A stretch of DNA of 64,000 nucleotides from Luteitalea sp. (GTDB taxonomy: Bacteria; Acidobacteriota; Vicinamibacteria; Vicinamibacterales; Vicinamibacteraceae), in NCBI GenBank assembly GCA_009377495.1, contig WHTZ01000021.1, forward strand, positions 1-64,000, given 5' to 3'. Of the stretch, positions 8,494 through 17,708 are shown in pieces. Each line of letters begins with the position of its first letter. Positions within the stretch are counted from its first letter, which is position 1. Below the pieces are notes generated by a model. It had not been told where the DNA came from and searched no databases. It saw only the letters and a program-made list of their open reading frames with translations. Made by a program: the position numbers and the translations under genes.

Positions 8494-11400
8494 TCAGAAG
8501 ATGAGCCGCAATTCAACGTTGATCTGGCGGGCCGGACGCGCACTGCCGATCCTCCCAAAGCTGGGGCTCTGGAGATTGGTAGTAGGGTTCCCCCACTGGG
8601 TGTGATTCAGGGCGTTAAAGAAGCTGGCCAGAAGCTCCATACGCGCGCCGGCGGAGACGGGGAACACCTTGCCGATCCGCAGGTCGAGGTTGTTAATTCC
8701 TGGCGCGTTGATGAGTCCGGCTGAGCCCGTGCCAAAGGTCCCAAACGCCGGCTCGGCAAAACAGCTGGTATTGAACCACTCAAACCGATCCTCAGGGCCG
8801 TCGGTCAAATCGCAGTCGGGCAGGCGATCGGCGAGTTGATTCAGCGCGCTGCCGGTATTGTCGTTCGTGGTGACCGTTACTGGGGCACCGTCGGAGAATT
8901 CCGCTTTGCCGCTGAGGTTCCAGCCTCCCAGCATCCAGTCCATCACACCCCGCAACGGGAAGGTCCGACCGTGCCCCCACGGTAATTCATAGGTCCACCC
9001 GGTGATGGATCGGACGGTCGGCACAAAGTTCGATCGCCCGGCCCAGAGGTCAAAATGGCGAAAATCCAGGTTGCCCTGGTCACTGCCAATAACACTGATG
9101 CTGGACTGGAGATTCTTGGACCAGGTCAGGCTGGATCGCAGGGTCAGCCCGTGCCACTGCCGGTTGGTCAGGCCAAGAGTCGCCGATTGATACTTGGACC
9201 ACCCCCACGGGACCCAACTGCCAATCTGTCCCCACCCTGGAAGCGGCCGGCGGTCCTGGAGCGGGACGTCGGCCAGATCGCCTTGCGGCAGCTGAGGAGC
9301 ATTCAAGTCGACAAATTGGTTGTTGTGAATGCTATGCGATCCCAGATAGTCAACGTTCACGGACCAGCTGGGGTGGACGCGATGCTGTATGCTGAGCGAC
9401 CATTGATACACAGTGGGTGTGTCATATTCCCGCTGGCCGAGGACGCGCGGCGTGGCCGGCGGATCCTCAAATGGTTGAGGAATGGCGGTTGGTTCGGCCT
9501 GCGGAAACAGATTGCGTGCATCGATTGGAGGTAGCTGTTCACCCTGATTGATGATCTGAAGATTCCTCAAGACAAAGGGAGCGCCTCCCTGTTGCAAATC
9601 CCTGATCTGATTCGTGTTGATATTGCCGGCGTAAAAGATCCCGCCGCCCGCGCGGACCACGGTACTGTCGAGGAGCTGAAGCGAAAACCCGATCCGTGGG
9701 GCAAAATTCTGATTACTGGTGGTGTAGCCGTGCTCGGGAAGGGCGCCGCTGAGGGCCGCGCTTCTGCCCAAATCCGTGGCCGGATCGAACACGTCCAAGG
9801 GATCCTCCAGTGCGAATAACTGCCGCCCAGGAGCGGTGAAATCGAACCCGTTCGCTGAATGACGAGGCAGGCGCCACGGTCCCCACTTCTCCCAGCGTAG
9901 ACCCAGATTGAGCGTCAGGCGGTCGTGAATCTGCCAGCTATCCTGGACATAACCCGCCCAGTACGTCTGTCTCCCGGCCCACTCCACCTGTGCCAGTATG
10001 ATGTTGCTTTCGACCGGGAATCCCAAGAGCATGTCGGCGAAGCTGAGACCGCCGACGGGTATGCCGGCAGCCTGCCGTGCGTCATCGCACCTCTCGTTGC
10101 CCTGGGGGCAGGCGCGGGTAAAACTGTTCTCAAAAACCATACGCCCCTTGTCGTTAGACTCCTGCGGGAAGGACAAGCGTCGTTCCGTGATCTGGAACCC
10201 GGTCTTGAAGTTGTGCTTGCCTTTGATCCAGGTCACGTCATCTTTGACCTGATACGTATTCTGCATTGGCCTCCAGATAAAGAGCGCCGACGTGCCGATG
10301 GCGAAGTCCTGATTGGCGATGTTCGGGCTGCCGGGGAGACTGGACGTGTTGGCGAACCCGGCTAAGGCCGCCACATCCGGGACATCGCCGGGGCGGCCGA
10401 TGCCCCACTGGGGACGCGCGTAGGACACGGACAGATCATTGATGAGCGTGGGGCTGACCACTTCGCTCCAGTTGACCACGACATCCTGCGTGCGGCTGGG
10501 GGTCGACTCCCCCGTCAAGGGTCCCAGGAGCCCCTCTTCCGCCGCATCTCGCCGCGCATACGTATACCGGCCCCAAATCGTCGTGTCGGCACGCGTATGC
10601 CAATCGAGCCGCACGCTGAACTGGTCCTCGTCGATCGTGGTCCGGCTCGTCCCCGAGAACCGTGGAAGCCCATCGATGACGGTATTGGGCACCGGTGTGA
10701 ACTCCAGGATCTGTTGGATCTCTGATGAAATCAGACTAGAGGGAATCCGGTTATTCGGGAAGGGCGTGCGCAATCCCGTCTCGGGATCGAACTCCAACGG
10801 ATTAAACAGCTGGAGGGCCGGCTGCGTCCCGCCCTCCGGCGCCGGCAGCACGGTGTCCGAGAAGTCGCCCTGGCGTTCCGCGGCCGTGGGGACGCGGGCA
10901 TCGGCTTGGACCGCCTGGCGGAGCCGGGAGCCCTCATGATTGGCAAAAAAGAACAGCCGGTTTTGCAGGAGGGGCCCGCCCAGCGAGCCGCCCCATTTGT
11001 TCCGTTTGTATTCTGGGAGGTCTTCCCCAGCTAGGTTCGTAAAAAAGTTCTTCGCGTCGAGATTGTCGTTGCGATGTTCCCAGAACGCCTCGCCCTGAAA
11101 GGTGTTGCTGCCCCCTTTGGTAATGACATTGACCGCATTCGCGCCGCTGCCAAACTCCGCACTCATGCTGGCCGTCTGCAGCCGCAGTTCTTTCACCATC
11201 GCGGACGAGAGAATATTGACGTTCTGGCTATAAATGGCCAGCGACGCGTCCGATCCATCAATCGAGACATTCGACGACGAGTCGCGCTGGCCGCCCGCCA
11301 GCACGCCCGAGGACTCGAAACTGCCGGCCGCATTCACGCGCCGCAAGGAGTGCTGGCCAAACGTCAGACTCCCCATGCTCAGATATTGGGGCGAGGTATT

Positions 11401-11895
11401 GGGCGCCAGGGCCAGGACATCGAAGTAATTGCGCGATTCGGTCGGCATGTTGTCCACCAACTGCTCGTCGATGGTCGTCGCTAGTTCCGCCGTGGTGGTA
11501 TTGAGCAGCTCCGCCCCCGCGGCCGAGATGGTGATCTCTTCGGTGACGTCGCCCAGCTCGAGGCGAATATCGACCTCCGCGGGGATCGCGACCAACGCCT
11601 CCCGATCGGTAATCACGGCGGGCCGAAATCCCTCCAGCTCCGCCCGGACCGTATAGGTCCCTGGCTGCAGCGACTGAAACGAATAGTCCCCCGCGTCATT
11701 CGTCACGCGCTCCCGGCTCACGCCGGTCGCTTCGTGCACAATCGTGACCGTCACGCCCGGTAACACCGCGCCCGTGGCGTCCTGCACGGTCCCCACGATG
11801 GCCGTGGTGGTCTGGACCTGCCCGTAGAGGGGCGTCACACTTACCAAGACACTCACGGCACTCCACCACACCCCTACCAAGATATGACGTGCCAT
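8494..11895 (-). CDS. TonB-dependent receptor, Oar-type with carboxypeptidase-regulatory-like domain
   Basis: 1133 residues. A signal peptide (to about residue 25, ending near LYGQVQT) is followed by a carboxypeptidase-D-regulatory-like beta sandwich (TTAIVGTVQDATGAVLPGVTV, about 28-115). Next come a plug domain with the usual VITKGGSNTFQGEAFWEHRN and a long 22-strand barrel with LGGPLLQNRLFFFANHEGSR. The C-terminus ends in alternating residues and a final phenylalanine (VELRLIF), the outer-membrane assembly signal. Receptors of this kind import large substrates such as oligosaccharides using TonB energy. The lipoprotein glycosidase immediately downstream suggests a glycan ligand. The start ATG at 11895 follows GTAGAAG, a weak ribosome-binding site. 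Confidence 0.92.
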   Translation of the reverse strand: MARHILVGVWWSAVSVLVSVTPLYGQVQTTTAIVGTVQDATGAVLPGVTVTIVHEATGVSRERVTNDAGDYSFQSLQPGTYTVRAELEGFRPAVITDREALVAIPAEVDIRLELGDVTEEITISAAGAELLNTTTAELATTIDEQLVDNMPTESRNYFDVLALAPNTSPQYLSMGSLTFGQHSLRRVNAAGSFESSGVLAGGQRDSSSNVSIDGSDASLAIYSQNVNILSSAMVKELRLQTASMSAEFGSGANAVNVITKGGSNTFQGEAFWEHRNDNLDAKNFFTNLAGEDLPEYKRNKWGGSLGGPLLQNRLFFFANHEGSRLRQAVQADARVPTAAERQGDFSDTVLPAPEGGTQPALQLFNPLEFDPETGLRTPFPNNRIPSSLISSEIQQILEFTPVPNTVIDGLPRFSGTSRTTIDEDQFSVRLDWHTRADTTIWGRYTYARRDAAEEGLLGPLTGESTPSRTQDVVVNWSEVVSPTLINDLSVSYARPQWGIGRPGDVPDVAALAGFANTSSLPGSPNIANQDFAIGTSALFIWRPMQNTYQVKDDVTWIKGKHNFKTGFQITERRLSFPQESNDKGRMVFENSFTRACPQGNERCDDARQAAGIPVGGLSFADMLLGFPVESNIILAQVEWAGRQTYWAGYVQDSWQIHDRLTLNLGLRWEKWGPWRLPRHSANGFDFTAPGRQLFALEDPLDVFDPATDLGRSAALSGALPEHGYTTSNQNFAPRIGFSLQLLDSTVVRAGGGIFYAGNINTNQIRDLQQGGAPFVLRNLQIINQGEQLPPIDARNLFPQAEPTAIPQPFEDPPATPRVLGQREYDTPTVYQWSLSIQHRVHPSWSVNVDYLGSHSIHNNQFVDLNAPQLPQGDLADVPLQDRRPLPGWGQIGSWVPWGWSKYQSATLGLTNRQWHGLTLRSSLTWSKNLQSSISVIGSDQGNLDFRHFDLWAGRSNFVPTVRSITGWTYELPWGHGRTFPLRGVMDWMLGGWNLSGKAEFSDGAPVTVTTNDNTGSALNQLADRLPDCDLTDGPEDRFEWFNTSCFAEPAFGTFGTGSAGLINAPGINNLDLRIGKVFPVSAGARMELLASFFNALNHTQWGNPTTNLQSPSFGRIGSARPARQINVELRLIF

Positions 11896-11976
11896 CTTCT
11901 ACGCGCCCCCACGTTGCCACGGCCCATTAGGAGTAGCAGAATTGCAAGACAAGCTCCGCACGTCAATTAGAATCTT

Positions 11977-12007
11977 TCGATACAATTTATCCATTTCTGA
12001 TATGACA
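11977..12007. promoter_or_regulatory. Possible operator upstream of the receptor gene (weak)
   Basis: TCGATAC, 13 bases, then CTGATATGACA. This has the same geometry and ten of eleven matching bases of the second box as the element at 24971-25001 read on the opposite strand (CGTATCG, 13 bases, CTGATATGGCA). The first boxes match only as palindrome halves, so this site is less certain than the pair at 24968 and 29124. Confidence 0.3.
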
Positions 12008-12127
12008 CTAAGGCTCGCTCCACTTGGCCTGCATCCACGCGCGCAGTCCCAACGTCGAGCGCGATAGCCGGAGCTCTGGATCGAGGGCTTCGGCTTCATC
12101 CAGGGCACGGCTGGCCTCTTCTGTCCG
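12008..12127 (-). pseudogene. C-terminal fragment of a TPR-like protein
   Basis: On the minus strand the last 39 codons before the stop at 12008 read like the end of a tetratricopeptide-repeat protein (EEASRALDEAEALDPELRLS...LRAWMQAKWSEP). The match stops abruptly near 12127, where sequence of a LysR gene in the opposite orientation begins. The fragment has no start and should not be functional. Confidence 0.45.
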
Positions 12128-12565
12128 CACCATCAGGCGAGACATCCGGGACGCCCGCCGCCGCATCGACGATCTGCAGCAGCTCGAAGACGGCGATGTG
12201 CGGATCGGCACGGGAACGAGTATCTTGTACTTTCTGATCTTGGATGCGTTGCGCGTCCTCCAGGACAAACATCCCCGCGTGCGCGTCCACATGATGACGG
12301 GCACCGCGGAGCAGGTGGTTCACAAGATCGCGTGCGGGGAGTTTGGATCTCGGCATCGTCTATGCGCGCAGCGGGCTTCGCGACGCACGCGGCCTGCACT
12401 ACGAACCGCTCTATGAGGAAGAGTTCGTCATCGTCGTCCCGGACGACCACCCGTTGGCGAAGCGACGCCGCATCCCGATTCGTGGGCTGTGCCGTTTTCC
12501 TCTCATCGCGTTCTCCGACGACAGCCATGTGAGGACCCAAGTCCTCGACCCGACTCAGGCTCCGC
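12127..12565 (+). pseudogene. LysR-type regulator, effector-domain fragment with frameshift
   Basis: The plus strand encodes DARRRIDDLQQLEDGDVRIG and TGTAEQVVHKIACGE in one frame, then from about 12343 in another frame DLGIVYARSG and EEEFVIVVPDDHPLAKRR. Together they are the hinge and effector-binding domain of a LysR regulator. The helix-turn-helix is absent, one frameshift lies near 12340, and the 3' end fades out near 12565. It is a relic, probably of an earlier regulator of this locus. An intact LysR gene sits at 22472-23362. Confidence 0.65.
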
Positions 12566-12743
12566 ATGACTACGAATCTTCGGTGAGGCTCATTCGCGAT
12601 CGTGCGCCGTTCCTATCGGCGTCAGACAAGGAACGGATTCTTCGGAAGACGGCGAAGCGCTCTTCTTCGAAGTGGAGTAGACCCTCACTGGCGCGGTCCG
12701 CGACCTTGTCAATACCAGCTCACGCCAGCCGCTCCCAGCTGTC
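12566..12743. other. Gene-free spacer
   Basis: Nothing recognisable was found between the LysR relic and the end of the giant enzyme gene. No clear terminator hairpin was seen. Confidence 0.4.
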
Positions 12744-15700
12744 TCAAAAATACTTCTCCTCAATCGGCGCCCTCTCTTCCGCCATCGGCAGCCGGCGTAT
12801 CAACAGGTCCTCCAAATGGCCGATCTTCCATCGAACGAGTTGCGACGAGAACAGGCCGCCACGAACCACACCACCCCCTTCCGAGGCATAGCCGAGGCGC
12901 GAGTCTTCCTCCAGGATTGGCAGAATTTGAAGGGCGTTCTCGCGTTCCCGTACGGCGATCGACACTAACTTCGAACCGAGGTCCGCCCGTCGGGATTCCG
13001 ACGTCCCTTCGGCTACAAACTCGTCTCGGACAGGAACCCACTCCAGCAGGTGCAATGTCGAGCGCAGCGCGCTTTCGATGGTCTTGGCCACCCGCCACAA
13101 CGACTCCACCGCCGTCAGGTCGTCACCCGTTGCCACGCTTCGGGCGGCCTCCAGCTCCGCAATGCCATTGGCGAATCGCTCCCGCACCTTGCCAAAATAC
13201 TTGGCCGTGATTTCCGGCCCCCAGGGCTCGGTCCATTCGAGGTCGTTTTGCCACGCGCGCCACGTCCCAAAATTCTCGACCGCCGGATCCAGGAACAACG
13301 GCTGGCTTGGACCCTTCTGAATGGGGCCGGGAATCCGAGCGACGTTGTCTGAATACGGGTACTGCCGAATCCCCTCGCTGAATTCATGCCAGGCGCTCAG
13401 AACCAGCGGAGCCGCTTTCTCGCCGAAATCCCGCAGCGCCAAACGGCGCAACGCCTCTTCCATCGAGGGAGCGGGATCGAACGACATGTCCCGTATCAGC
13501 CGGGCGTTGGGTGACGGTGTGTAGCCATAGTGACTCCAGTTCCCAAACCAGCCCGCCAAGTCGAACTCACGAATCTTCTCAATCCGGCGAAAGAACTGCT
13601 CCATGGCAGGAATGTAGGGCGTGAAGATGAACTCCTGGCTGATCGCGTGCTCCGTCTTTGCAATATAACGCAGCTTTTGCGCCCGCGCCTCTTTATACAG
13701 CTTCACAAACAGGGCTGGTGGGCCCACGCTCGTGATGTTGTAGTCACCCGTCCTGTGACGGATACCATCCCGCTCGACGACCGCCCCCTTGGCGAAGTTA
13801 TTCGCGATCACGATGTCTTTGGGTAGCAGCGGAAGCGTTTGATACACCCAATCTGACTCGTTGTCATAATTCCATGCGATGAATTCCTTATCAGCTCCGC
13901 CTTGCTCCTTCATGGCGTCCCGGAGGGTCGTCAGTAGCTGACTGGCCAAGAATTCCTGGCTGTAGTGCCGGCAGCGTGGACATTGCCTCCTCGTTCGGTC
14001 GTTGTTCCCACAGTAGTAAAAGCCCTCGCTGTCGTAAATAACGATGAGCCCCTTGAGCGCAGGAGATTCCCGGAAGATCGTCTTTACAGTCTCCGAGTAA
14101 TAGCGGCGTACTTTCTCCGTGGATGTACACAGGGGAATGCCCCAGCCATAGCCGCGCGTTTCGGGATGCCGATCGAAGAAACGGCGGGCGTCTCCAGGCA
14201 AATGATGGTGATACCCGGTGGCCAGATAAATGTACACGTCGATACCAAAGCGGCGGGCGCGTTCCGATACATCGCGCACCCTCTCGAACCGCCGGACGGC
14301 GTCGGGCTCGTTGAACTCGGGAAAGATCTTGGAATCGAGGGTTGCCTCTTCGGTATTCAACCAGATCCAGAGCGCATTAAAGCCATCGTGAGACATCCGC
14401 TTCAAAAGACCGTCCGTGTATTCCAGTGGCCGAGACGTCTCCGTGTACTTTGCGCCCCCGGAGAGAAACGGCATCGAGATTCGAGTCGCGAAGCGGGCAT
14501 TCTTGACAGTGGCGCCGCGCCGCAGAAAAGGTCCTCGTCGTACACGCATTTCTTCTTCGAGGTAGTAGACACCCCGCATCAGGCCCCGGGGCGCCGTCGA
14601 GCTCACGACAACGCGGCCCTTCGAGACATCGACACGAAACCCTTCAGCGGTCGTGACCCCTTCCACCCCCGGCGCCATGCGCAACTCGATACCTGGCTTT
14701 CCAGCGCGGTTGGCTGAGGCCACCTTGACGGCGAGGACGTTGCCGAGGAACGCTCGTAGATCTTCTTCTGCGGTCCGAACGACCTCATCAGACCGTTTTT
14801 CGGAATAGATGGACCACTGCGGCGTGATCCGGATCTCCCCTTCTCGGGGACCATCGGCGACCGTGTCGATCGGTCGGCCGCCACGGTACGGCGCCAGAAG
14901 TCTGCGGGCAAATTCAAAGCGGTTTTCCACCACCTTGGTCTGGGCCGGCGCGCTTTGTGAGCTCAGAACCTGATAAGACAAGCCGAAGCTCGGCGGAAAA
15001 GCGCGCCCGCCAAGCGGTTTCGGACCGTAGACGACATAGTTATCCCCTTCGAACCTCGAGCCTGAGGCTGCCGTGACTTCGAAGTGATAGAGCTTCCGCG
15101 GGTCCAAGCGCCCTGCGGGTATTCGCGCTTCATAGCGGAGATCGTAGAGCGGAAGAATCTCGCTCGCCGCAGCGCGTGCTTCTCCGATATCGTTCCCTCC
15201 TTCCCGTGTCCCGAAGCGCACAATCAGATCTCCGGGGTTACCGGTCCTGGAGATCCTGAGGGTCAATCCGGACAACTCGGGATGTGCGCTGGAAACATGG
15301 AAGCGGCCACGAACCACTGTTTCGCTGCTCGCGTCCAGATCATGCGACACGAATGGGAGGGTAGCCTCTCCCGACTCTGTGATGCCTTGGTTGGTCTTCG
15401 CAACCGGCCACAGGTCGTAGACATAGTCTCGGCCCGAAGACTGCTCCGGCCACAGCCAACGGCGCAGAAAATCACATGCACCCGTTCCGTGAATCTCGTG
15501 AACGCCGTCGAAACGGTCCCGCACGAACCTATCGGTGGCATCCCAAGCCCGCGCCCATTCCTCCACCTCTTTCCAGGCCCGGGTGTGCCATTCTGGCGTC
15601 GTCGTGCCATCTCGCTCCCCGAATTCCACCATCGCGGGCCGCGGCCACATGGCGGCAATCAGTTCTAGGTGCGTGAAGCGCCGCAGGACGTCCCAATTGA

Positions 15701-17708
15701 AAAAGTCCTCGTCTGGGTGACGCAAGTAGCTCGTGGACTCAACTTCGTTGGTAATCTTCGTTCTCCAGTCATTGAAGTGGCCAGAGATAACCGTCAGCTT
15801 GATGCGCGGCTCCAGCGGCGGCATCCACGTCGCGGCGTACCCCCCATAGGACAGGCCGTAGAAGCCGATACGATTTGAATCCGCAAAAGGGAGAGCCTGC
15901 AGGAAATCGACGACGCGCTGGAGTTTGACAAATTCGACGCTCGTGCGCATCCGGCCCAAAGAAGCAGCCTGCCGCACCAGCCGGTTAATGATCGTAGTCG
16001 GCAGCGGGGTCGCGATATACGGCGCGAACGTGACATACCCTCGCTCGGCAAGCTTCCGACCGAACTGATGGTAAGGCGTGTCCTCCTCCATGCCCATTGA
16101 GGTAATGTCACGAGGCTCGCCACTCAATCCGTGTTGCGTGATGACAGCTGGGCGTGGATCGCGGATGTTTCGCGGTACGAGTAGATGTCCGAACACCTCC
16201 AGACCAGGCGCGGCATCCAGCAAGACTTCGTACGCGACAAACTTGTCCGTGATGCGAAGCAGCTTTGTTCGAGGGTTCACCGCCACGCTGGGAGGCGCCG
16301 TGACACCCATGAGCGTTCGCAATTCCCGGCGTAGTTGCTCAGCTTTAGCGTCCCGTTTGTCAGTTGGCGTTGCGAGCAGCCGCCACGTCTCGGTCCGCGC
16401 CCGGTCGCTTTCGCGATCCAGCCGCCTGAGATAGTCATGAAGGGAACGAAAGTGCTCGTTCCTGGCATCCTCAACGTCACTCCGAGATACACGCGTTGTC
16501 AGCTCGACAGCGCCGCGGGCGGCTGCCCCGCCAGCCGTACTCGCCACACGAGCCGCGGCAGCCTCCAAAATGGAGCCTCCGCTCAGCGATTCAGAGGTGA
16601 GACGTTCGGCGTGTCCTCCTCCCTTGTAGAACCTCTGTGCACGCTGGAGCTCCGAGAGAACCTCGTCACCCGAAATCGAACCATTCTCAGTGGTCAAGAT
16701 CACGAGCGGCCTGGGAGCAATCAGGGCCGCCACTTCAGCATCGCCAAATTCGTTGAGCTGGCCATATAGTTGGCGGTCCACCGGTTCCTGCCAGGTGTCT
16801 TCGCGGCGGCGAAAATAGTCCGCGACAGCCGCTCCTGCAAACCGGGACTCAACAGCAGCAGAATAGAGCGCGGTCATTCCGCCCTGGCCCTGCCCCATCA
16901 CGTAAGCGGGCCGGTCTCCCAAGCGGGATACCAGGTACTCGCGCAGGGCCAGCACTTGCTGGACCTCCAGGCCCACCAGCGTTCGTCCGACAATGAAGCC
17001 CAACCTGTGGAGCAGCCGCCGACGGCTCATGCGTTCCCCCCCGGCCAACTGTGCCAGAGCGTGGTCCTCCGTACGTTCCACCATGATTGGCACACAGACC
17101 GCCGCATGGCGCTCGAGCAGCGACAGCAGCCACGGCGCCGGCTCACTCCCTTCCGTTATGCCCGTAAATTTCTCTCGCGTCTGTCTGTCTCCGGGAATGG
17201 CTATCACGGTCGGCCCAGCTTTGGCGTCTCGGCGAAGGAACAGGAGCGCCCGAGCGGCGAGCTCGTGGTCGAGACTCAACGTGATCTCTTCCACGCGCAC
17301 CTCACCGTCGGCAACGAGGGTCGTCTTCACATTCGACCTCATGAAGGGGGAGTCGATCAGGCCAAGCATGACTCGCAGCCTATCTCGGTGCGGCTGCACT
17401 GATGCTTGATACGAGCTCGCCGAAGAGAAATCAGGTTGCCACAGCTTGTCTCGCGCCGCCGCGCTTTCTTGGACCGCGCGCAGAAAGTAGTCCTCGATCT
17501 GCTGATATTGGCGGGCCAGAATCTCGGGCGGAAGGTCAAGAGGGGCCGTCCCTTGCAAGTGCGGAACCGGCTCCAGGACGACGCGCTCGTCGTGGGCGAT
17601 CTCCTTTTTCCAAGCTTCAGGGGTAGGGTCGGTCGCCTGTCTCTCCGTCGGCGCCGAAGGCGCCACAACCGCGCTTACAAGGACCACTACCACCAACAGC
17701 CTAGCCAT
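12744..17708 (-). CDS. Giant secreted esterase-esterase-glycosidase fusion
   Basis: 1654 residues from the ATG at 17708, which follows a good GGAAGAGGA site and overlaps the upstream gene's stop (ATGGCTAG). The frame is open 21 codons further, but the signal peptide (MARLLVVVVLVSAVVAPSA) fixes this start. Residues about 100-370 form a first alpha/beta-hydrolase domain in which the nucleophile elbow reads GQGQGG (272-277), with glycine where serine is expected, so it is probably inactive. About 470-755 form a second hydrolase domain with an intact GLSYGG elbow (S620), a candidate acid near FGERD (D700) and His near VHEIH. About 930-1650 are a GH20/GH67-like glycosidase part (candidate E1228 in YDSEGF; C1233, C1243, C1246), paralogous to the lipoprotein at 5542. 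It probably de-esterifies and cleaves a uronate-bearing glycan. It is the last gene of the uronate operon. Confidence 0.8.
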   Translation of the reverse strand: MARLLVVVVLVSAVVAPSAPTERQATDPTPEAWKKEIAHDERVVLEPVPHLQGTAPLDLPPEILARQYQQIEDYFLRAVQESAAARDKLWQPDFSSASSYQASVQPHRDRLRVMLGLIDSPFMRSNVKTTLVADGEVRVEEITLSLDHELAARALLFLRRDAKAGPTVIAIPGDRQTREKFTGITEGSEPAPWLLSLLERHAAVCVPIMVERTEDHALAQLAGGERMSRRRLLHRLGFIVGRTLVGLEVQQVLALREYLVSRLGDRPAYVMGQGQGGMTALYSAAVESRFAGAAVADYFRRREDTWQEPVDRQLYGQLNEFGDAEVAALIAPRPLVILTTENGSISGDEVLSELQRAQRFYKGGGHAERLTSESLSGGSILEAAAARVASTAGGAAARGAVELTTRVSRSDVEDARNEHFRSLHDYLRRLDRESDRARTETWRLLATPTDKRDAKAEQLRRELRTLMGVTAPPSVAVNPRTKLLRITDKFVAYEVLLDAAPGLEVFGHLLVPRNIRDPRPAVITQHGLSGEPRDITSMGMEEDTPYHQFGRKLAERGYVTFAPYIATPLPTTIINRLVRQAASLGRMRTSVEFVKLQRVVDFLQALPFADSNRIGFYGLSYGGYAATWMPPLEPRIKLTVISGHFNDWRTKITNEVESTSYLRHPDEDFFNWDVLRRFTHLELIAAMWPRPAMVEFGERDGTTTPEWHTRAWKEVEEWARAWDATDRFVRDRFDGVHEIHGTGACDFLRRWLWPEQSSGRDYVYDLWPVAKTNQGITESGEATLPFVSHDLDASSETVVRGRFHVSSAHPELSGLTLRISRTGNPGDLIVRFGTREGGNDIGEARAAASEILPLYDLRYEARIPAGRLDPRKLYHFEVTAASGSRFEGDNYVVYGPKPLGGRAFPPSFGLSYQVLSSQSAPAQTKVVENRFEFARRLLAPYRGGRPIDTVADGPREGEIRITPQWSIYSEKRSDEVVRTAEEDLRAFLGNVLAVKVASANRAGKPGIELRMAPGVEGVTTAEGFRVDVSKGRVVVSSTAPRGLMRGVYYLEEEMRVRRGPFLRRGATVKNARFATRISMPFLSGGAKYTETSRPLEYTDGLLKRMSHDGFNALWIWLNTEEATLDSKIFPEFNEPDAVRRFERVRDVSERARRFGIDVYIYLATGYHHHLPGDARRFFDRHPETRGYGWGIPLCTSTEKVRRYYSETVKTIFRESPALKGLIVIYDSEGFYYCGNNDRTRRQCPRCRHYSQEFLASQLLTTLRDAMKEQGGADKEFIAWNYDNESDWVYQTLPLLPKDIVIANNFAKGAVVERDGIRHRTGDYNITSVGPPALFVKLYKEARAQKLRYIAKTEHAISQEFIFTPYIPAMEQFFRRIEKIREFDLAGWFGNWSHYGYTPSPNARLIRDMSFDPAPSMEEALRRLALRDFGEKAAPLVLSAWHEFSEGIRQYPYSDNVARIPGPIQKGPSQPLFLDPAVENFGTWRAWQNDLEWTEPWGPEITAKYFGKVRERFANGIAELEAARSVATGDDLTAVESLWRVAKTIESALRSTLHLLEWVPVRDEFVAEGTSESRRADLGSKLVSIAVRERENALQILPILEEDSRLGYASEGGGVVRGGLFSSQLVRWKIGHLEDLLIRRLPMAEERAPIEEKYF

